Below, piece after piece: positions 26,049 to 34,921 of a stretch of DNA of 64,000 nt. The translations under genes and the position numbers were made by a program. The notes beneath the pieces are model-generated. The model saw only the letters and a program-made list of their open reading frames with translations, ran no database searches and was not told the origin of the DNA. This DNA is from Robertkochia aurantiaca (lineage in GTDB: Bacteria > Bacteroidota > Bacteroidia > Flavobacteriales > Flavobacteriaceae), in NCBI RefSeq assembly GCF_020166495.1, contig NZ_JAINZS010000001.1, positions 124,001 through 188,000 on the forward strand, read 5' to 3'. How positions within the stretch are numbered: the first letter of the stretch is position 1; the number at the start of each line of letters is the position of its first letter.

Positions 26049-26417
26049 CTAGCTGTCCTTTTCAGTATCGTCGATCTCGTTCTGAATTTTACGTATCAGC
26101 GCCTTGAGCTCCTCATCTTTGTGAGCTTTGATCTTTTCATCTATCATCGCCTCGATCTCTTTTAAAGAATAGTCTTTCGGACTTTTTTCTGCTTCGTCGA
26201 CGCCAAACATGTTACCGCGTCCGGTGACGATCCAGTTGATATTCACAAAAGGATATTTTTCCACGATCCGTTCAAGAATATCACTCCCGACTGAAGCATT
26301 ATTCTTTTTCATGCGCAGGGTATAACCGTTTGAAGCGCCTATCGACATATCGAACTGACGGGCACTCATTCCAAGAGATTTGATAATAGAGAAAATTCGG
26401 TCAATTGCTTTAGCCAT
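26049..26417 (-). CDS. XRE-like helix-turn-helix regulator
   Basis: 122-residue protein resembling phage-repressor-like regulators common in flavobacteria. The DNA-binding helices lie in IIKSLGMSARQFDMSIGASNGYTLRM (read in pieces: SARQFD is the second helix, NGYTLR the recognition part). KYPFVNINWIVTGRGNMF is the conserved end of the domain. The C-terminal 45 residues are a charged coiled coil. The 94-base gap to the divergent gene contains a palindrome over its own -7 box, so self-repression is plausible. Confidence 0.8.
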   Translation of the reverse strand: MAKAIDRIFSIIKSLGMSARQFDMSIGASNGYTLRMKKNNASVGSDILERIVEKYPFVNINWIVTGRGNMFGVDEAEKSPKDYSLKEIEAMIDEKIKAHKDEELKALIRKIQNEIDDTEKDS

Positions 26418-26441
26418 ATTAATTTTTTAAAAAGTTTTTTT

Positions 26442-26462
26442 CAAAAATAGAAAAAAATCTAT
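26442..26462. promoter_or_regulatory. -7 box and candidate operator of the XRE-like gene
   Basis: Minus-strand TATTTTTG (26449-26442) overlaps the inverted repeat ATAGA-N6-TCTAT (26447-26462). A second partial copy, AAATCTAT, lies at 26476-26483 towards the divergent gene. The overlap of palindrome and promoter is the usual arrangement for an autoregulated repressor, but binding is inferred. Confidence 0.45.
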
Positions 26463-26511
26463 ATACTTGTAAAGCCAAATCTATTTTATTTTTAAACTAA
26501 TTAACCTACTT

Positions 26512-26820
26512 ATGCCAATCTTACATCTTGATTTAGAAAACTTCAACGGAAAGAAGCTGCTTTTCGTGCTGACTCTGGAAGAGTATCACGAGCAGGATTA
26601 CATCACTTTTTTTATCGACAATAGCGATGATCTCTGGTTTCAGGACCGTACCGGACTGCAACCCATCGAAGAATTATCGGCCATTGGGATAATAGCCCTT
26701 TACGAGGCGCTTCCTGAAGAGGTGAAGACCACCCCGCAATATGTACACGTGCCCATGCTGGACCTGGTCGAAGATTACCTGAAGATCACCTTCGGTAAGG
26801 GAATCACTCACAAGCGATAG
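26512..26820 (+). CDS. uncharacterised 102-residue protein
   Basis: I do not recognise a family. The protein is acidic, soluble and looks mixed alpha/beta: LHLDLENFNGKKLLFVLTLEEY, then ITFFIDNSDDLWFQD, then a helical AIGIIALYEALPEEV and LVEDYLKITFG. It is transcribed away from the XRE-like gene and converges on porX with 9 bases between the stops. A near-consensus TATACTTG lies about 45 bases upstream. Good coding character and a clean divergent promoter region support a real gene. Confidence 0.65.
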   Translation: MPILHLDLENFNGKKLLFVLTLEEYHEQDYITFFIDNSDDLWFQDRTGLQPIEELSAIGIIALYEALPEEVKTTPQYVHVPMLDLVEDYLKITFGKGITHKR

Positions 26821-26829
26821 GGCAATAAC

Positions 26830-28377
26830 TTATCGCGGCTCCAGTACCGCAAAAGGAATGATCATTTCCTCCAGTGAAATACCACCATGCTGATAGGTAT
26901 TCTTGTAATAGCTTACATAGTGGTTGTAATTATTGGGATAAGCGAAAAAGAACTCGTTCCTGGCAAAAATATAGGAACTGCTCACATTGATAGTGGGGAG
27001 GTAGATGTCTTTTGGCCTTTTTACTGCATAGACCTCTTTTTCCTCAAATGTCAGACTACGCCCTGTCTTATATCTCAGGTTCAGGCTGGTATCGCGGTCT
27101 CCGACTACTTTTGAAGGGTTTTTTACATTGATGGTTCCATGATCTGTGGTGATCAACAAACGGAAACCGAGCCGCTGCGCTTGCTGTATGATCTCCAGTA
27201 AGGGTGAATTTTTGAACCAGCTCAGGGTTAAAGAACGGTAGGCCTTATCATTCGAAGCCAATTCTTTTACCACCTCCATTTCGGTCTTGCTGTGTGATAG
27301 CATATCTACAAAATTATAGACCAAAACAGTCAGATCATTGTTTTGCTGAGAAGCGAAATTCGAGGCAAGATGCCTGCCGGATTTGAGGCTCGATATTTTA
27401 TGATATTCCCATTTGAGATCAAGCCCGAGTCTTCTGATCTGATTCCTTAAAAAGGCTTCTTCATTCAGGTTTTTTCCTCCTTCATCGGTATCATTCTTCC
27501 AGAGCTCAGGATATAATCGTTCCATTTCCGAAGGCATCAGTCCTGAAAAAATGGCGTTTCTGGCATATTGGGTCGCTGTAGGCAGAATACTGTAATACGG
27601 CGCCTCCTTGGTCTTTCGATAATAGGTGCCCACGGTCTTTTCAAGAACTCTCCATTGATCGAAGCGAAGGTTGTCTATGACCACCAGCAACACGGGGCCC
27701 TCCTTTTTGACTTCAGGCAGTATCAGGTCTTTAAAAAGGGTATGAGACATGGTCGGTGGCTCGTCACTATCGAACCAGTCCTTATAGTTCTTCTCGATGA
27801 ATTTCCCGAACTGCGAGTTCGCCTCGGTTTTTTGAGATTCCAAGATTTCCATCATGCCTGCATCTTCAATTTCCTCTAACGCGATCTCCCAGTAGATCAA
27901 CTTTTGATAGAGGTCAGCCCACTCATCGTAAGTGTTTACCATAGCGAGATCCATGGCGATCTTTCTGAATTCCTGCTGGTAGCTGGAGGTGGTTTTTTCT
28001 GAGATCAGCCTGGAATGGTCCAGGTTCTTTTTAAGGCTTAAAAGAATCTGGTGCGGATTTACGGGTTTGATCAGGTAGTCAGCGATCTTCGATCCGATGG
28101 CCTCTTCCATGATATATTCTTCCTCGCTTTTGGTGATCATTACCACGGGAAGGTTGGGCTTTTTTGTCTTGATCTCAGACAAGGCTTCCAGCCCGCTGAT
28201 CCCCGGCATATTCTCGTCGAGAAATACGATGTCGTAATTCTTGTCATCGACGGCTTCGATTGCTTCCGTGCCGCTTTTGCAGGTGTCGACCGCGTATTGC
28301 TTCTTTTCCAGAAAGAGTATGTGTGGTTTCAGTAAGTCGATTTCGTCGTCTACCCAAAGTATCTTAATCTCATTCAT
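26830..28377 (-). CDS. porX: PorX, response regulator with PglZ phosphatase-like domain
   Basis: 515-residue two-part regulator of the type IX secretion system. The N-terminal receiver domain has the acidic pair at residues 10-11, the phospho-acceptor Asp54 (VFLDENMPG) and the conserved KP near 104. The C-terminal PglZ domain of the alkaline-phosphatase superfamily has VVIDNLRFDQW (about 232), the nucleophile-region threonines in LPTATQYAR (267-269) and TTDHGT. Known PorX works with the sensor PorY and controls por/gld genes. Its presence implies type IX secretion and perhaps gliding in this organism. Confidence 0.93.
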   Translation of the reverse strand: MNEIKILWVDDEIDLLKPHILFLEKKQYAVDTCKSGTEAIEAVDDKNYDIVFLDENMPGISGLEALSEIKTKKPNLPVVMITKSEEEYIMEEAIGSKIADYLIKPVNPHQILLSLKKNLDHSRLISEKTTSSYQQEFRKIAMDLAMVNTYDEWADLYQKLIYWEIALEEIEDAGMMEILESQKTEANSQFGKFIEKNYKDWFDSDEPPTMSHTLFKDLILPEVKKEGPVLLVVIDNLRFDQWRVLEKTVGTYYRKTKEAPYYSILPTATQYARNAIFSGLMPSEMERLYPELWKNDTDEGGKNLNEEAFLRNQIRRLGLDLKWEYHKISSLKSGRHLASNFASQQNNDLTVLVYNFVDMLSHSKTEMEVVKELASNDKAYRSLTLSWFKNSPLLEIIQQAQRLGFRLLITTDHGTINVKNPSKVVGDRDTSLNLRYKTGRSLTFEEKEVYAVKRPKDIYLPTINVSSSYIFARNEFFFAYPNNYNHYVSYYKNTYQHGGISLEEMIIPFAVLEPR

Positions 28378-28387
28378 TCGATTGCTT

Positions 28388-28395
28388 TATATTTG
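28388..28395 (+). promoter_or_regulatory. -7 box for the HD-domain gene
   Basis: TATATTTG, an exact TAnnTTTG match, 30 bases before the TTG start at 28425. It supports that start because no ATG lies in frame between it and the conserved N terminus. Confidence 0.55.
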
Positions 28396-28424
28396 TATAC
28401 CTTATTATAATTTAATCGAAGCGC

Positions 28425-29645
28425 TTGAAGTCTACCAATAAATTAAAAATATTTAACGATCCAATTTACGGTTTTATTACCATTCCCAACTCTTTAATCT
28501 TTGACCTGATCGAGCATCCTTATTTCCAGAGATTGCGAAGAATCTCGCAGATGGGGTTGTCTTACATGGTCTATCCGGGAGCTCACCATACCAGGTTTCA
28601 TCATGCACTCGGTTGTATGCATCTGATGCAGAAGGCCATACAGGTGCTTCGTTTTAAGAGAGTTCCTATTTCTGCGGAAGAGGAAAACGGATTACTGATC
28701 GCTATCTTGCTTCATGACATCGGGCATGGTCCGTTCTCACACGCGATGGAGCACAGTATTGTGGAAGGGATCTCCCATGAAGATATTTCCCTGAAGTTCA
28801 TGGAAAGCCTGAACAAGGAATTCGATGGCGCCTTATCGATGGCAATAACCATTTTTAAAGGTGAACATCCGCGTAACTTCTTCAGGCAGCTTATCTCAGG
28901 TCAGCTGGATATGGATCGTATCGATTACCTGAAAAGAGATAGTTTTTATACAGGTGTTTCAGAAGGAAACATCAACAGTGAGCGTATCATCACCATGTTA
29001 AATGTAGTCGATGATGAACTGGTGGTGGAAGAAAAAGGTATTTATTCGGTAGAGAAGTTTCTTGTTGCCCGAAGATTGATGTATTGGCAGGTTTACCTGC
29101 ATAAGACCGGACTGGTGGCAGAGCAGCTGCTTATAAGGATGTTGAAGAGAGCGAAAGAACTGCATCAGAATGATCAACGACTCAGCGCTGGAAGGGCGCT
29201 TACGTACTTCATGGATCACCGTATTGATCCTGACCATTTCGATGAAAATACCCTTAACCGCTTTGCTCAACTCGATGACATAGATATTATTTCAGCTATG
29301 AAAGAGTGGCAGTACGATGACGATTTCATATTATCACATCTCAGCAAAATGCTTTTAAACAGAGACCTGCTGAAGATACAGATCAAGAAAAAGCCTGTTT
29401 CAGATAAGAAGATCGAAAAGCATGTGAAAGAATTCATGGATAAACACGGGGTAGACGAGCAAACAGCCCGCTATTTCGTTTTTGAGGGTGAAATCGCCAA
29501 CCAGGCCTATAGCATTGAAAAACAGAATATTCATATACTTACCAAGAATCGCAAAATGATCGACGTTGCCAAAGCTTCAGACCAATTTAATCTGGAAGCG
29601 CTCTCACGGCCGGTAACGAAATATTACATTTGCCATCCCAAATAA
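28425..29645 (+). CDS. HD-domain phosphohydrolase (dGTPase-like)
   Basis: 406-residue metal-dependent phosphohydrolase of the SAMHD1/dGTPase-like HD group. The metal site is seen as HHTRFHHALG, LLHDIGHGPFSH (HD pair) and GQLDMDRIDYLKRD. The start is a TTG giving KSTNKLKIFNDPIYGF, the family's usual N terminus. It is divergent from porX and lies 30 bases before lpxD, heading the lipid A gene block. The substrate is not known; dNTPs are the family precedent. Confidence 0.87.
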   Translation: MKSTNKLKIFNDPIYGFITIPNSLIFDLIEHPYFQRLRRISQMGLSYMVYPGAHHTRFHHALGCMHLMQKAIQVLRFKRVPISAEEENGLLIAILLHDIGHGPFSHAMEHSIVEGISHEDISLKFMESLNKEFDGALSMAITIFKGEHPRNFFRQLISGQLDMDRIDYLKRDSFYTGVSEGNINSERIITMLNVVDDELVVEEKGIYSVEKFLVARRLMYWQVYLHKTGLVAEQLLIRMLKRAKELHQNDQRLSAGRALTYFMDHRIDPDHFDENTLNRFAQLDDIDIISAMKEWQYDDDFILSHLSKMLLNRDLLKIQIKKKPVSDKKIEKHVKEFMDKHGVDEQTARYFVFEGEIANQAYSIEKQNIHILTKNRKMIDVAKASDQFNLEALSRPVTKYYICHPK

Positions 29646-29660
29646 TATGGTGAGTTTTTA

Positions 29661-29668
29661 TACTTTTG
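29661..29668 (+). promoter_or_regulatory. -7 box directly before lpxD
   Basis: TACTTTTG, an exact TAnnTTTG match, ends only 7 bases before the lpxD ATG. If used, the transcript would be nearly leaderless. The nearest TTG (29630-29632) gives a 28-base spacer, so the -33 part is weak. Confidence 0.45.
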
Positions 29669-29675
29669 CGAGGAA

Positions 29676-30698
29676 ATGAAATTTACAGCAGCACAAATAG
29701 CAGGAATTCTGGAGGGTGAGGTAGTCGGTGATCCCGACGTAGAGGTTTCAAAACTGGCCAAGATCGAAGAGGGGAGTGAAGGTACTCTTACCTTTCTGGC
29801 CAACCCGAAATATACACCTCATATCTACTCAACCAGGGCTTCCATCACGATAGTTAATAAAGACTTTGATCCTGAACAAAAGGTAAAAACCACACTTATA
29901 AAGGTGGAAGATGCCTATAAGTCATTTTCAAAACTCCTGGAGTATTACAACCAGGTAAAACTGAATAAGACGGGCGTTGAGAAGCCGGTTTTTATATCAG
30001 AGACTGTCAGTCATGGTGAAAACATATATATCGGTGCCTTTTCTTATATAGGTGAAAATGTGAAGATCGGAGATAATGTAAAGATCTTCCCCAATGTTCA
30101 TATTGGTGATAATGTGACTTTGGGCGACAATGTGATCGTTTATTCAGGAGCTAAGATCTATTCAGAATCGATAGTAGGTAATTATTGTGTTATTCACAGC
30201 AACGCAGTGATCGGTGCCGACGGTTTTGGTTTTTCTCCTGATGAGAAAGGAGAGTATCAAAAGGTTCCTCAGACCGGGAATGTCATTCTTGAAGATCATG
30301 TAGATATCGGAGCTGCCACGACCATTGATCGTGCAACGCTTGGCTCTACGGTTATTAAAAGAGGAGTGAAGCTTGACAACCAGATACAGATCGCCCATAA
30401 CGTCGAAATAGGTGAAAATACCGTGATTGCCGCTCAGACAGGTATTGCAGGTTCTACCAAGATCGGGAAGAACTGTATGATAGGAGGGCAGGTCGGTATT
30501 GTTGGCCATATCACCATAGGTGACAGGGTACGCATACAGGCCCAGTCAGGTATAAACCGAAACGTAAAAGACGATGAAGTACTGCAGGGTTCTCCTGCAT
30601 TACCATATAATAATTTCAGTAAATCGTTCATCCATTTTAAGAATCTGTCTAAAATGGCAGACAAACTGCACCAATTAGAAAAAACGAAAAATCAATGA
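29676..30698 (+). CDS. lpxD: UDP-3-O-(3-hydroxyacyl)glucosamine N-acyltransferase
   Basis: 340-residue lipid A enzyme adding the second 3-hydroxyacyl chain. The N-terminal uridine-binding domain has [14 protein letters not shown]; hexapeptide repeats of a left-handed beta-helix fill about residues 105-300. The catalytic-type histidine is in IAHNVEIG (about 242), and the second histidine is kept in VGHITIG. Length and order match LpxD of other Gram-negatives. The stop overlaps the lpxC-fabZ start (ATGA). Confidence 0.93.
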   Translation: MKFTAAQIAGILEGEVVGDPDVEVSKLAKIEEGSEGTLTFLANPKYTPHIYSTRASITIVNKDFDPEQKVKTTLIKVEDAYKSFSKLLEYYNQVKLNKTGVEKPVFISETVSHGENIYIGAFSYIGENVKIGDNVKIFPNVHIGDNVTLGDNVIVYSGAKIYSESIVGNYCVIHSNAVIGADGFGFSPDEKGEYQKVPQTGNVILEDHVDIGAATTIDRATLGSTVIKRGVKLDNQIQIAHNVEIGENTVIAAQTGIAGSTKIGKNCMIGGQVGIVGHITIGDRVRIQAQSGINRNVKDDEVLQGSPALPYNNFSKSFIHFKNLSKMADKLHQLEKTKNQ

Positions 30699-32101
30699 GT
30701 AAAGAGGCGGTTAAACAAAAGACCATCGCTAAAGAGGTTACTCTGAAGGGGGTGGGACTGCATACCGGTAACCAGGTTACCATGACCTTTAAGCCTGCTC
30801 CGGAGAATCATGGTTTTGCATTCAAACGGGTGGATCTGGAAGGAAAACCCGTTATCGAAGCAGATGCCACCTATGTGGTTAATACCCAAAGAGGAACCAA
30901 TCTCGAGAAAAAGGGAGTGATGATTCAGACCTCAGAGCATGTGCTGGCTGCACTTGTCGGGATGGACCTTGATAATGTGTTGATCGAACTGAACGCTTCT
31001 GAGCCTCCCATTATGGATGGTTCTTCCAAATACTTCGTAGAAGCCATTGAAGAAGCCGGAGTGGTGGAGCAGGAGGCTGAAAGAGAAGAATTCGTGGTAA
31101 GCGAGGTTATTTCTTATACCGACGAAGATTCAGGAAGTGAGATAACAGTGATTCCCTCCGATGAATACCAGGTGACCACCATGGTCGATTTTGGTACCAA
31201 GGTGCTGGGAACTCAAAACGCTACCCTGAAACACCTTGATGAGTTCAAGACAGAGATAGCCGATTCAAGAACGTTTAGCTTTCTGCATGAACTCGAAACC
31301 TTGCTTGAGCACGGACTTATCAAAGGAGGTGATCTCAATAATGCCATCGTTTATGTAGATAAGGAGCTTTCTCAGGAGACCATGGAGAAGCTGAAGGTGG
31401 TATTTAAAAAAGATAATATATCGGTTAAGCCAAACGGCATACTTGATAACTTAACGCTGCATCATCCCAACGAAGCTGCCAGACATAAACTGCTGGATGT
31501 GATCGGGGATCTGGCTCTGGTCGGAACCCGTATTAAAGGGAAGATCATCGCTAATAAGCCCGGGCATTATGTGAATACCCAATTCGCAAAAAAGCTCAAC
31601 AAAGTCATCAAAGCGGAGAAACGCAATAAGGTGCCCAAGTTCGATCTGAGTCAACCTCCATTGATGGATACGGTTCAGATCATGAATATGTTACCGCATC
31701 GCTCTCCCTTTCTGCTGGTAGATAAGATCATTGAATTATCAGATACCCATGTGGTCGGGTTAAAGAACGTGACTATGAACGAGCCGTTCTTCGCGGGTCA
31801 CTTTCCGGGAGCTCCGGTTATGCCCGGAGTTCTCCAGGTGGAGGCTATGGCGCAGACCGGAGGGATACTGGTGCTGAGCACGGTGCCCGATCCTGAAAAC
31901 TATCTGACCTACTTCATGAAAATAGATAACGTGAAGTTCAAACAACAGGTACACCCGGGTGACACCCTTATTTTTAAACTGGAGTTACTCTCTCCGATCA
32001 GAAGGGGTATATGCCACATGCAGGCCTATGCTTATTCGAACGGGAGGCTGGTAACGGAGGCCGAGTTAATGGCCCAAATTGTAAAAGTTAAAGACACATA
32101 A
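30695..32101 (+). CDS. lpxC-fabZ: fused LpxC deacetylase / FabZ 3-hydroxyacyl-ACP dehydratase
   Basis: 468-residue fusion typical of Bacteroidota. The N-terminal LpxC part (about 1-305) is the zinc deacetylase that commits lipid A synthesis: [10 protein letters not shown] and [16 protein letters not shown] carry the zinc ligands and catalytic residues. The C-terminal FabZ part (about 325-468) has the hot-dog active site [19 protein letters not shown]. Linking the two couples lipid A and fatty-acid synthesis, which share the 3-hydroxyacyl-ACP pool. It is translationally coupled to lpxD and is followed by lpxA after 4 bases. Confidence 0.95.
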   Translation: MSKEAVKQKTIAKEVTLKGVGLHTGNQVTMTFKPAPENHGFAFKRVDLEGKPVIEADATYVVNTQRGTNLEKKGVMIQTSEHVLAALVGMDLDNVLIELNASEPPIMDGSSKYFVEAIEEAGVVEQEAEREEFVVSEVISYTDEDSGSEITVIPSDEYQVTTMVDFGTKVLGTQNATLKHLDEFKTEIADSRTFSFLHELETLLEHGLIKGGDLNNAIVYVDKELSQETMEKLKVVFKKDNISVKPNGILDNLTLHHPNEAARHKLLDVIGDLALVGTRIKGKIIANKPGHYVNTQFAKKLNKVIKAEKRNKVPKFDLSQPPLMDTVQIMNMLPHRSPFLLVDKIIELSDTHVVGLKNVTMNEPFFAGHFPGAPVMPGVLQVEAMAQTGGILVLSTVPDPENYLTYFMKIDNVKFKQQVHPGDTLIFKLELLSPIRRGICHMQAYAYSNGRLVTEAELMAQIVKVKDT

Positions 32102-32105
32102 CATT

Positions 32106-32897
32106 ATGAATCAACCCCTGGCATACGTCCATCCGGGCGCTAAAATAGCCAAGAACGTGGTTATTGAACCGTTTGCCACCATCCATAACAATGTGGTTAT
32201 CGGTGAAGGTACCTGGATCGGCAGTAACGTGACTATCATGGAGGGAGCCCGAATCGGAAAAAATTGTAATATTTTTCCGGGAGCCGTTATTTCAGCTGTT
32301 CCTCAGGACCTTAAATATGACGAAGAAGACACAACCGCTGAGATCGGTGATAATACAACCATCAGAGAGTGTGTGACCATTAATAAAGGTACCAGTGACA
32401 GAATGAAAACCGTGATAGGCAAGAACTGCTGGATCATGGCTTACAGTCACATCGCACACGATTGTGTGGTGGGTGATCACTGCATTTTTTCTAATAACAG
32501 TACTCTGGCCGGGCATATTACCGTTGGTGACCATGTGGTGCTGGCAGGAATGACCGCCGTGCACCAGTTTTGTTCGATAGGAAATCACGCGTTTGTGACG
32601 GGAGGATCTTTGGTTCGTAAAGATGTTCCTCCTTATACCAAAGCGGCCCGGGAACCACTTTCATATGTGGGGATCAATTCGGTAGGTCTGAGAAGACGAG
32701 GGTATACCACGGAGAAGATTCGTGAGATCCAGGATATTTACCGCATACTTTATCAGAAAAATTATAACAATTCCCAGGCTGTAGAGATCATCGAAGCCGA
32801 AATGGAGGCTACCCCTGAAAGGGATGAGATACTCCAGTTCATCAAAGATTCGCAACGCGGAATCATGAAGGGATATTTTAGTTCAGGTTCTAATTAA
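32106..32897 (+). CDS. lpxA: UDP-N-acetylglucosamine O-acyltransferase
   Basis: 263-residue left-handed beta-helix enzyme that adds the first 3-hydroxyacyl chain in lipid A synthesis. The segment SHIAHDCVVGDH holds the catalytic histidine (His118, matching E. coli His125), and GMTAVHQFCSIG and GLRRRGY are family signatures. It sits directly after lpxC-fabZ and 8 bases before efp. Confidence 0.95.
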   Translation: MNQPLAYVHPGAKIAKNVVIEPFATIHNNVVIGEGTWIGSNVTIMEGARIGKNCNIFPGAVISAVPQDLKYDEEDTTAEIGDNTTIRECVTINKGTSDRMKTVIGKNCWIMAYSHIAHDCVVGDHCIFSNNSTLAGHITVGDHVVLAGMTAVHQFCSIGNHAFVTGGSLVRKDVPPYTKAAREPLSYVGINSVGLRRRGYTTEKIREIQDIYRILYQKNYNNSQAVEIIEAEMEATPERDEILQFIKDSQRGIMKGYFSSGSN

Positions 32898-32905
32898 AAT
32901 TTACC

Positions 32906-33472
32906 ATGGCAAATACTTCAGACATCAGAAAAGGATTGTGTATTCGATATAACAATGATATCTACAAGATCATTGAGTTTCTTCATGTAAAACCGGGAAA
33001 GGGTCCTGCTTTTGTTCGTACAAAACTGAAGAGTGTAACCACAGGAAAAGTTCTGGATAACACCTTCTCTGCCGGTCACAAGATCGAAGATGTGCGTGTA
33101 GAAACCAGAAACTACCAGTACCTGTATCCTGAAGGTGAAGTTTTTCACTTTATGAATACAGATGATTACACTCAGATTCCGATCCAGAAAGATGCGATCG
33201 ATACGCCCGACCTGCTTAAGGAAGGAGAGGTTGTGACCATAATTTTTAACGCCGAAGATAATATGCCGCTTTCTGTTGAAATGCCTGCTTCTGTCATACT
33301 GGAGGTAACGCATACAGAGCCGGGTGTAAAGGGAAATACTGCTACCAACGCTACCAAACCCGCAACCCTGGAAACGGGAGCCACTGTTATGGTACCTCTC
33401 TTTATTAACGAAGGAGATAAGATCAAGGTCGAGACCGAAAAAGGTACCTATCAGGAACGCATGAAAGAATAG
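32906..33472 (+). CDS. efp: translation elongation factor P
   Basis: 188-residue EF-P with three OB-like domains. It relieves ribosome stalling at polyproline stretches. The tip loop is KPGKGPAF with Lys32 at the position modified in E. coli (Lys34). No epmA or rhamnosyltransferase gene (earP) is present in the window. It lies inside the lipid A block between lpxA and the second lpxD-like gene, probably in the same transcript. Confidence 0.95.
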   Translation: MANTSDIRKGLCIRYNNDIYKIIEFLHVKPGKGPAFVRTKLKSVTTGKVLDNTFSAGHKIEDVRVETRNYQYLYPEGEVFHFMNTDDYTQIPIQKDAIDTPDLLKEGEVVTIIFNAEDNMPLSVEMPASVILEVTHTEPGVKGNTATNATKPATLETGATVMVPLFINEGDKIKVETEKGTYQERMKE

Positions 33473-33482
33473 CGCCTGACTG

Positions 33483-34412
33483 ATGAAATTCGACAAAACA
33501 TATCCCCTGGAGGCCATAGCCGCTATTATCGGTTGCGAATATGTAGGGCCTGCTGATTTTCCGGTTAGCGGAATGAATGAGATCCATGTGGTGGAAAACG
33601 GCGATATCGTTTTTGTAGACCACCCGAAATATTACGACAAGGCTCTTTCTTCCGAAGCAACCATTGTACTGATCAATAAGGAGGTGCCCTGTCCGGAAGG
33701 AAAGGCCTTGCTTCTGTCTGATGACCCGTTCAGAGATTTCAATAAACTTACCGCGTATTTTAAGCCATTTAAGGCAGCAGAAAGTTATATCGCGCCTTCT
33801 GCCCGCATCGGCAAAGGGAGTATTATCCAGCCGGGTTGTTTTATAGGCAATAATGTGGAGATCGGTGAGAACTGTCTTATACATGCCAATGTGACCATCA
33901 ATGATAATTGCATCGTTGGTAACGAAGTAATCATACATTCAGGAACCGTATTAGGCTCAGATGCCTTTTATTACAAGAAAAGGCCTGAGGGCTTTGATAA
34001 ATTGCTTTCCGGAGGCAGGGTCGTTTTACGCGATAAGGTAGAGTTGGGAGCTGGCTGTACCCTTGACAGAGGGGTTACGGCAGATACGACCATCGGTACC
34101 GGTTCTAAGCTTGATAACCAGGTGCATGTAGGTCATGATACGGTTATCGGTTCAAATTGCCTTATCGCCTCACAAACAGGAATTGCCGGTTGTGTTGTGA
34201 TCGAAGATGATGTGACCCTGTGGGGGCAGGTTGGTATTGCCAGCGGTTTAACAATTGGTAAAAAAGCTGTAGTTTTGGCACAGTCAGGAATCAGCAAATC
34301 CCTTATGGGAGATAAGACCTATTTCGGTTATCCTGCTGAAGAAGCCCGAAAAAAATATAAGGAGCTTGCGGGGATCAGGCAGATTCCTAAAATCATTGAA
34401 AAACTAAGTTAA
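33483..34412 (+). CDS. second LpxD-like acyltransferase paralogue
   Basis: 309-residue hexapeptide acyltransferase related to LpxD. The N-terminal domain keeps FVDHPKYYDKAL, corresponding to the uridine-binding segment, and the beta-helix keeps the first histidine (VGHDTVIG, about 218). The second LpxD histidine is replaced: where lpxD has VGHITIG, this protein has ASGLTIG. It is shorter than LpxD and lacks its C-terminal helical extension. It may act on a different sugar nucleotide or acyl donor, or in lipid A remodelling. It is cotranscribed with efp (10-base gap). Confidence 0.82.
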   Translation: MKFDKTYPLEAIAAIIGCEYVGPADFPVSGMNEIHVVENGDIVFVDHPKYYDKALSSEATIVLINKEVPCPEGKALLLSDDPFRDFNKLTAYFKPFKAAESYIAPSARIGKGSIIQPGCFIGNNVEIGENCLIHANVTINDNCIVGNEVIIHSGTVLGSDAFYYKKRPEGFDKLLSGGRVVLRDKVELGAGCTLDRGVTADTTIGTGSKLDNQVHVGHDTVIGSNCLIASQTGIAGCVVIEDDVTLWGQVGIASGLTIGKKAVVLAQSGISKSLMGDKTYFGYPAEEARKKYKELAGIRQIPKIIEKLS

Positions 34413-34419
34413 CTCAATT

Positions 34420-34845
34420 ATGTCGTCTGAAAATAAAAATATCGTAAAGCGATTCTATGATGCCGATAATCTGAAAAAACCGGAAGTGCTTCAGTCTTTG
34501 CTTCACGATGATTGTCAGCTTTTCTGGAACAGCTCTAAAGGATTTCTTAATCTGGGAAGAACAGAGCTTCTTGAAATGGCTGAACGACTAAACGCTTCTT
34601 ACCACAGTATACGTGCTGAGATCAGCCATATCATCGCTGAGGGTAATGAGGTGTCGCTGCGCTTTACCTATTACGTGACGCCCATCGAAGATCCGGAAGA
34701 AGAAACAGCCCTGGCTCACTTCATCACTATTTGGGAGATCAAAGATGAAAAGCTCTATCGGGGCTATGAGATCAGTCAGCTTGCTGATGATCATCCGGTT
34801 AACCTGAACTCCTTTTTGCGTTTCAACCTTGAGAGCAACGAATAA
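34420..34845 (+). CDS. NTF2-like / SnoaL-like protein
   Basis: 141-residue cone-fold protein of the nuclear transport factor 2-like superfamily: the N-terminal helix NKNIVKRFYDADNLK is followed by LLHDDCQLFWNSSKG and a sheet ending FITIWEIKDEKLYRGYEIS. The superfamily includes many enzymes and binding proteins, so no function follows. It starts 8 bases after the LpxD-like gene and is the last gene before the sucD promoter. Confidence 0.75.
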   Translation: MSSENKNIVKRFYDADNLKKPEVLQSLLHDDCQLFWNSSKGFLNLGRTELLEMAERLNASYHSIRAEISHIIAEGNEVSLRFTYYVTPIEDPEEETALAHFITIWEIKDEKLYRGYEISQLADDHPVNLNSFLRFNLESNE

Positions 34846-34891
34846 CAGGAATTAACTGATGGCATCGTTTCGTCAATCCCGATCAAAAAAC

Positions 34892-34899
34892 TATTTTTG
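34892..34899 (+). promoter_or_regulatory. -7 box for sucD
   Basis: TATTTTTG, an exact TAnnTTTG match, 23 bases before the sucD ATG. A TTTC at 34868-34871 is at the right distance for a degenerate -33 element. Confidence 0.55.
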
Positions 34900-34921
34900 T
34901 CTAGCTTAAAAAATTACATAC

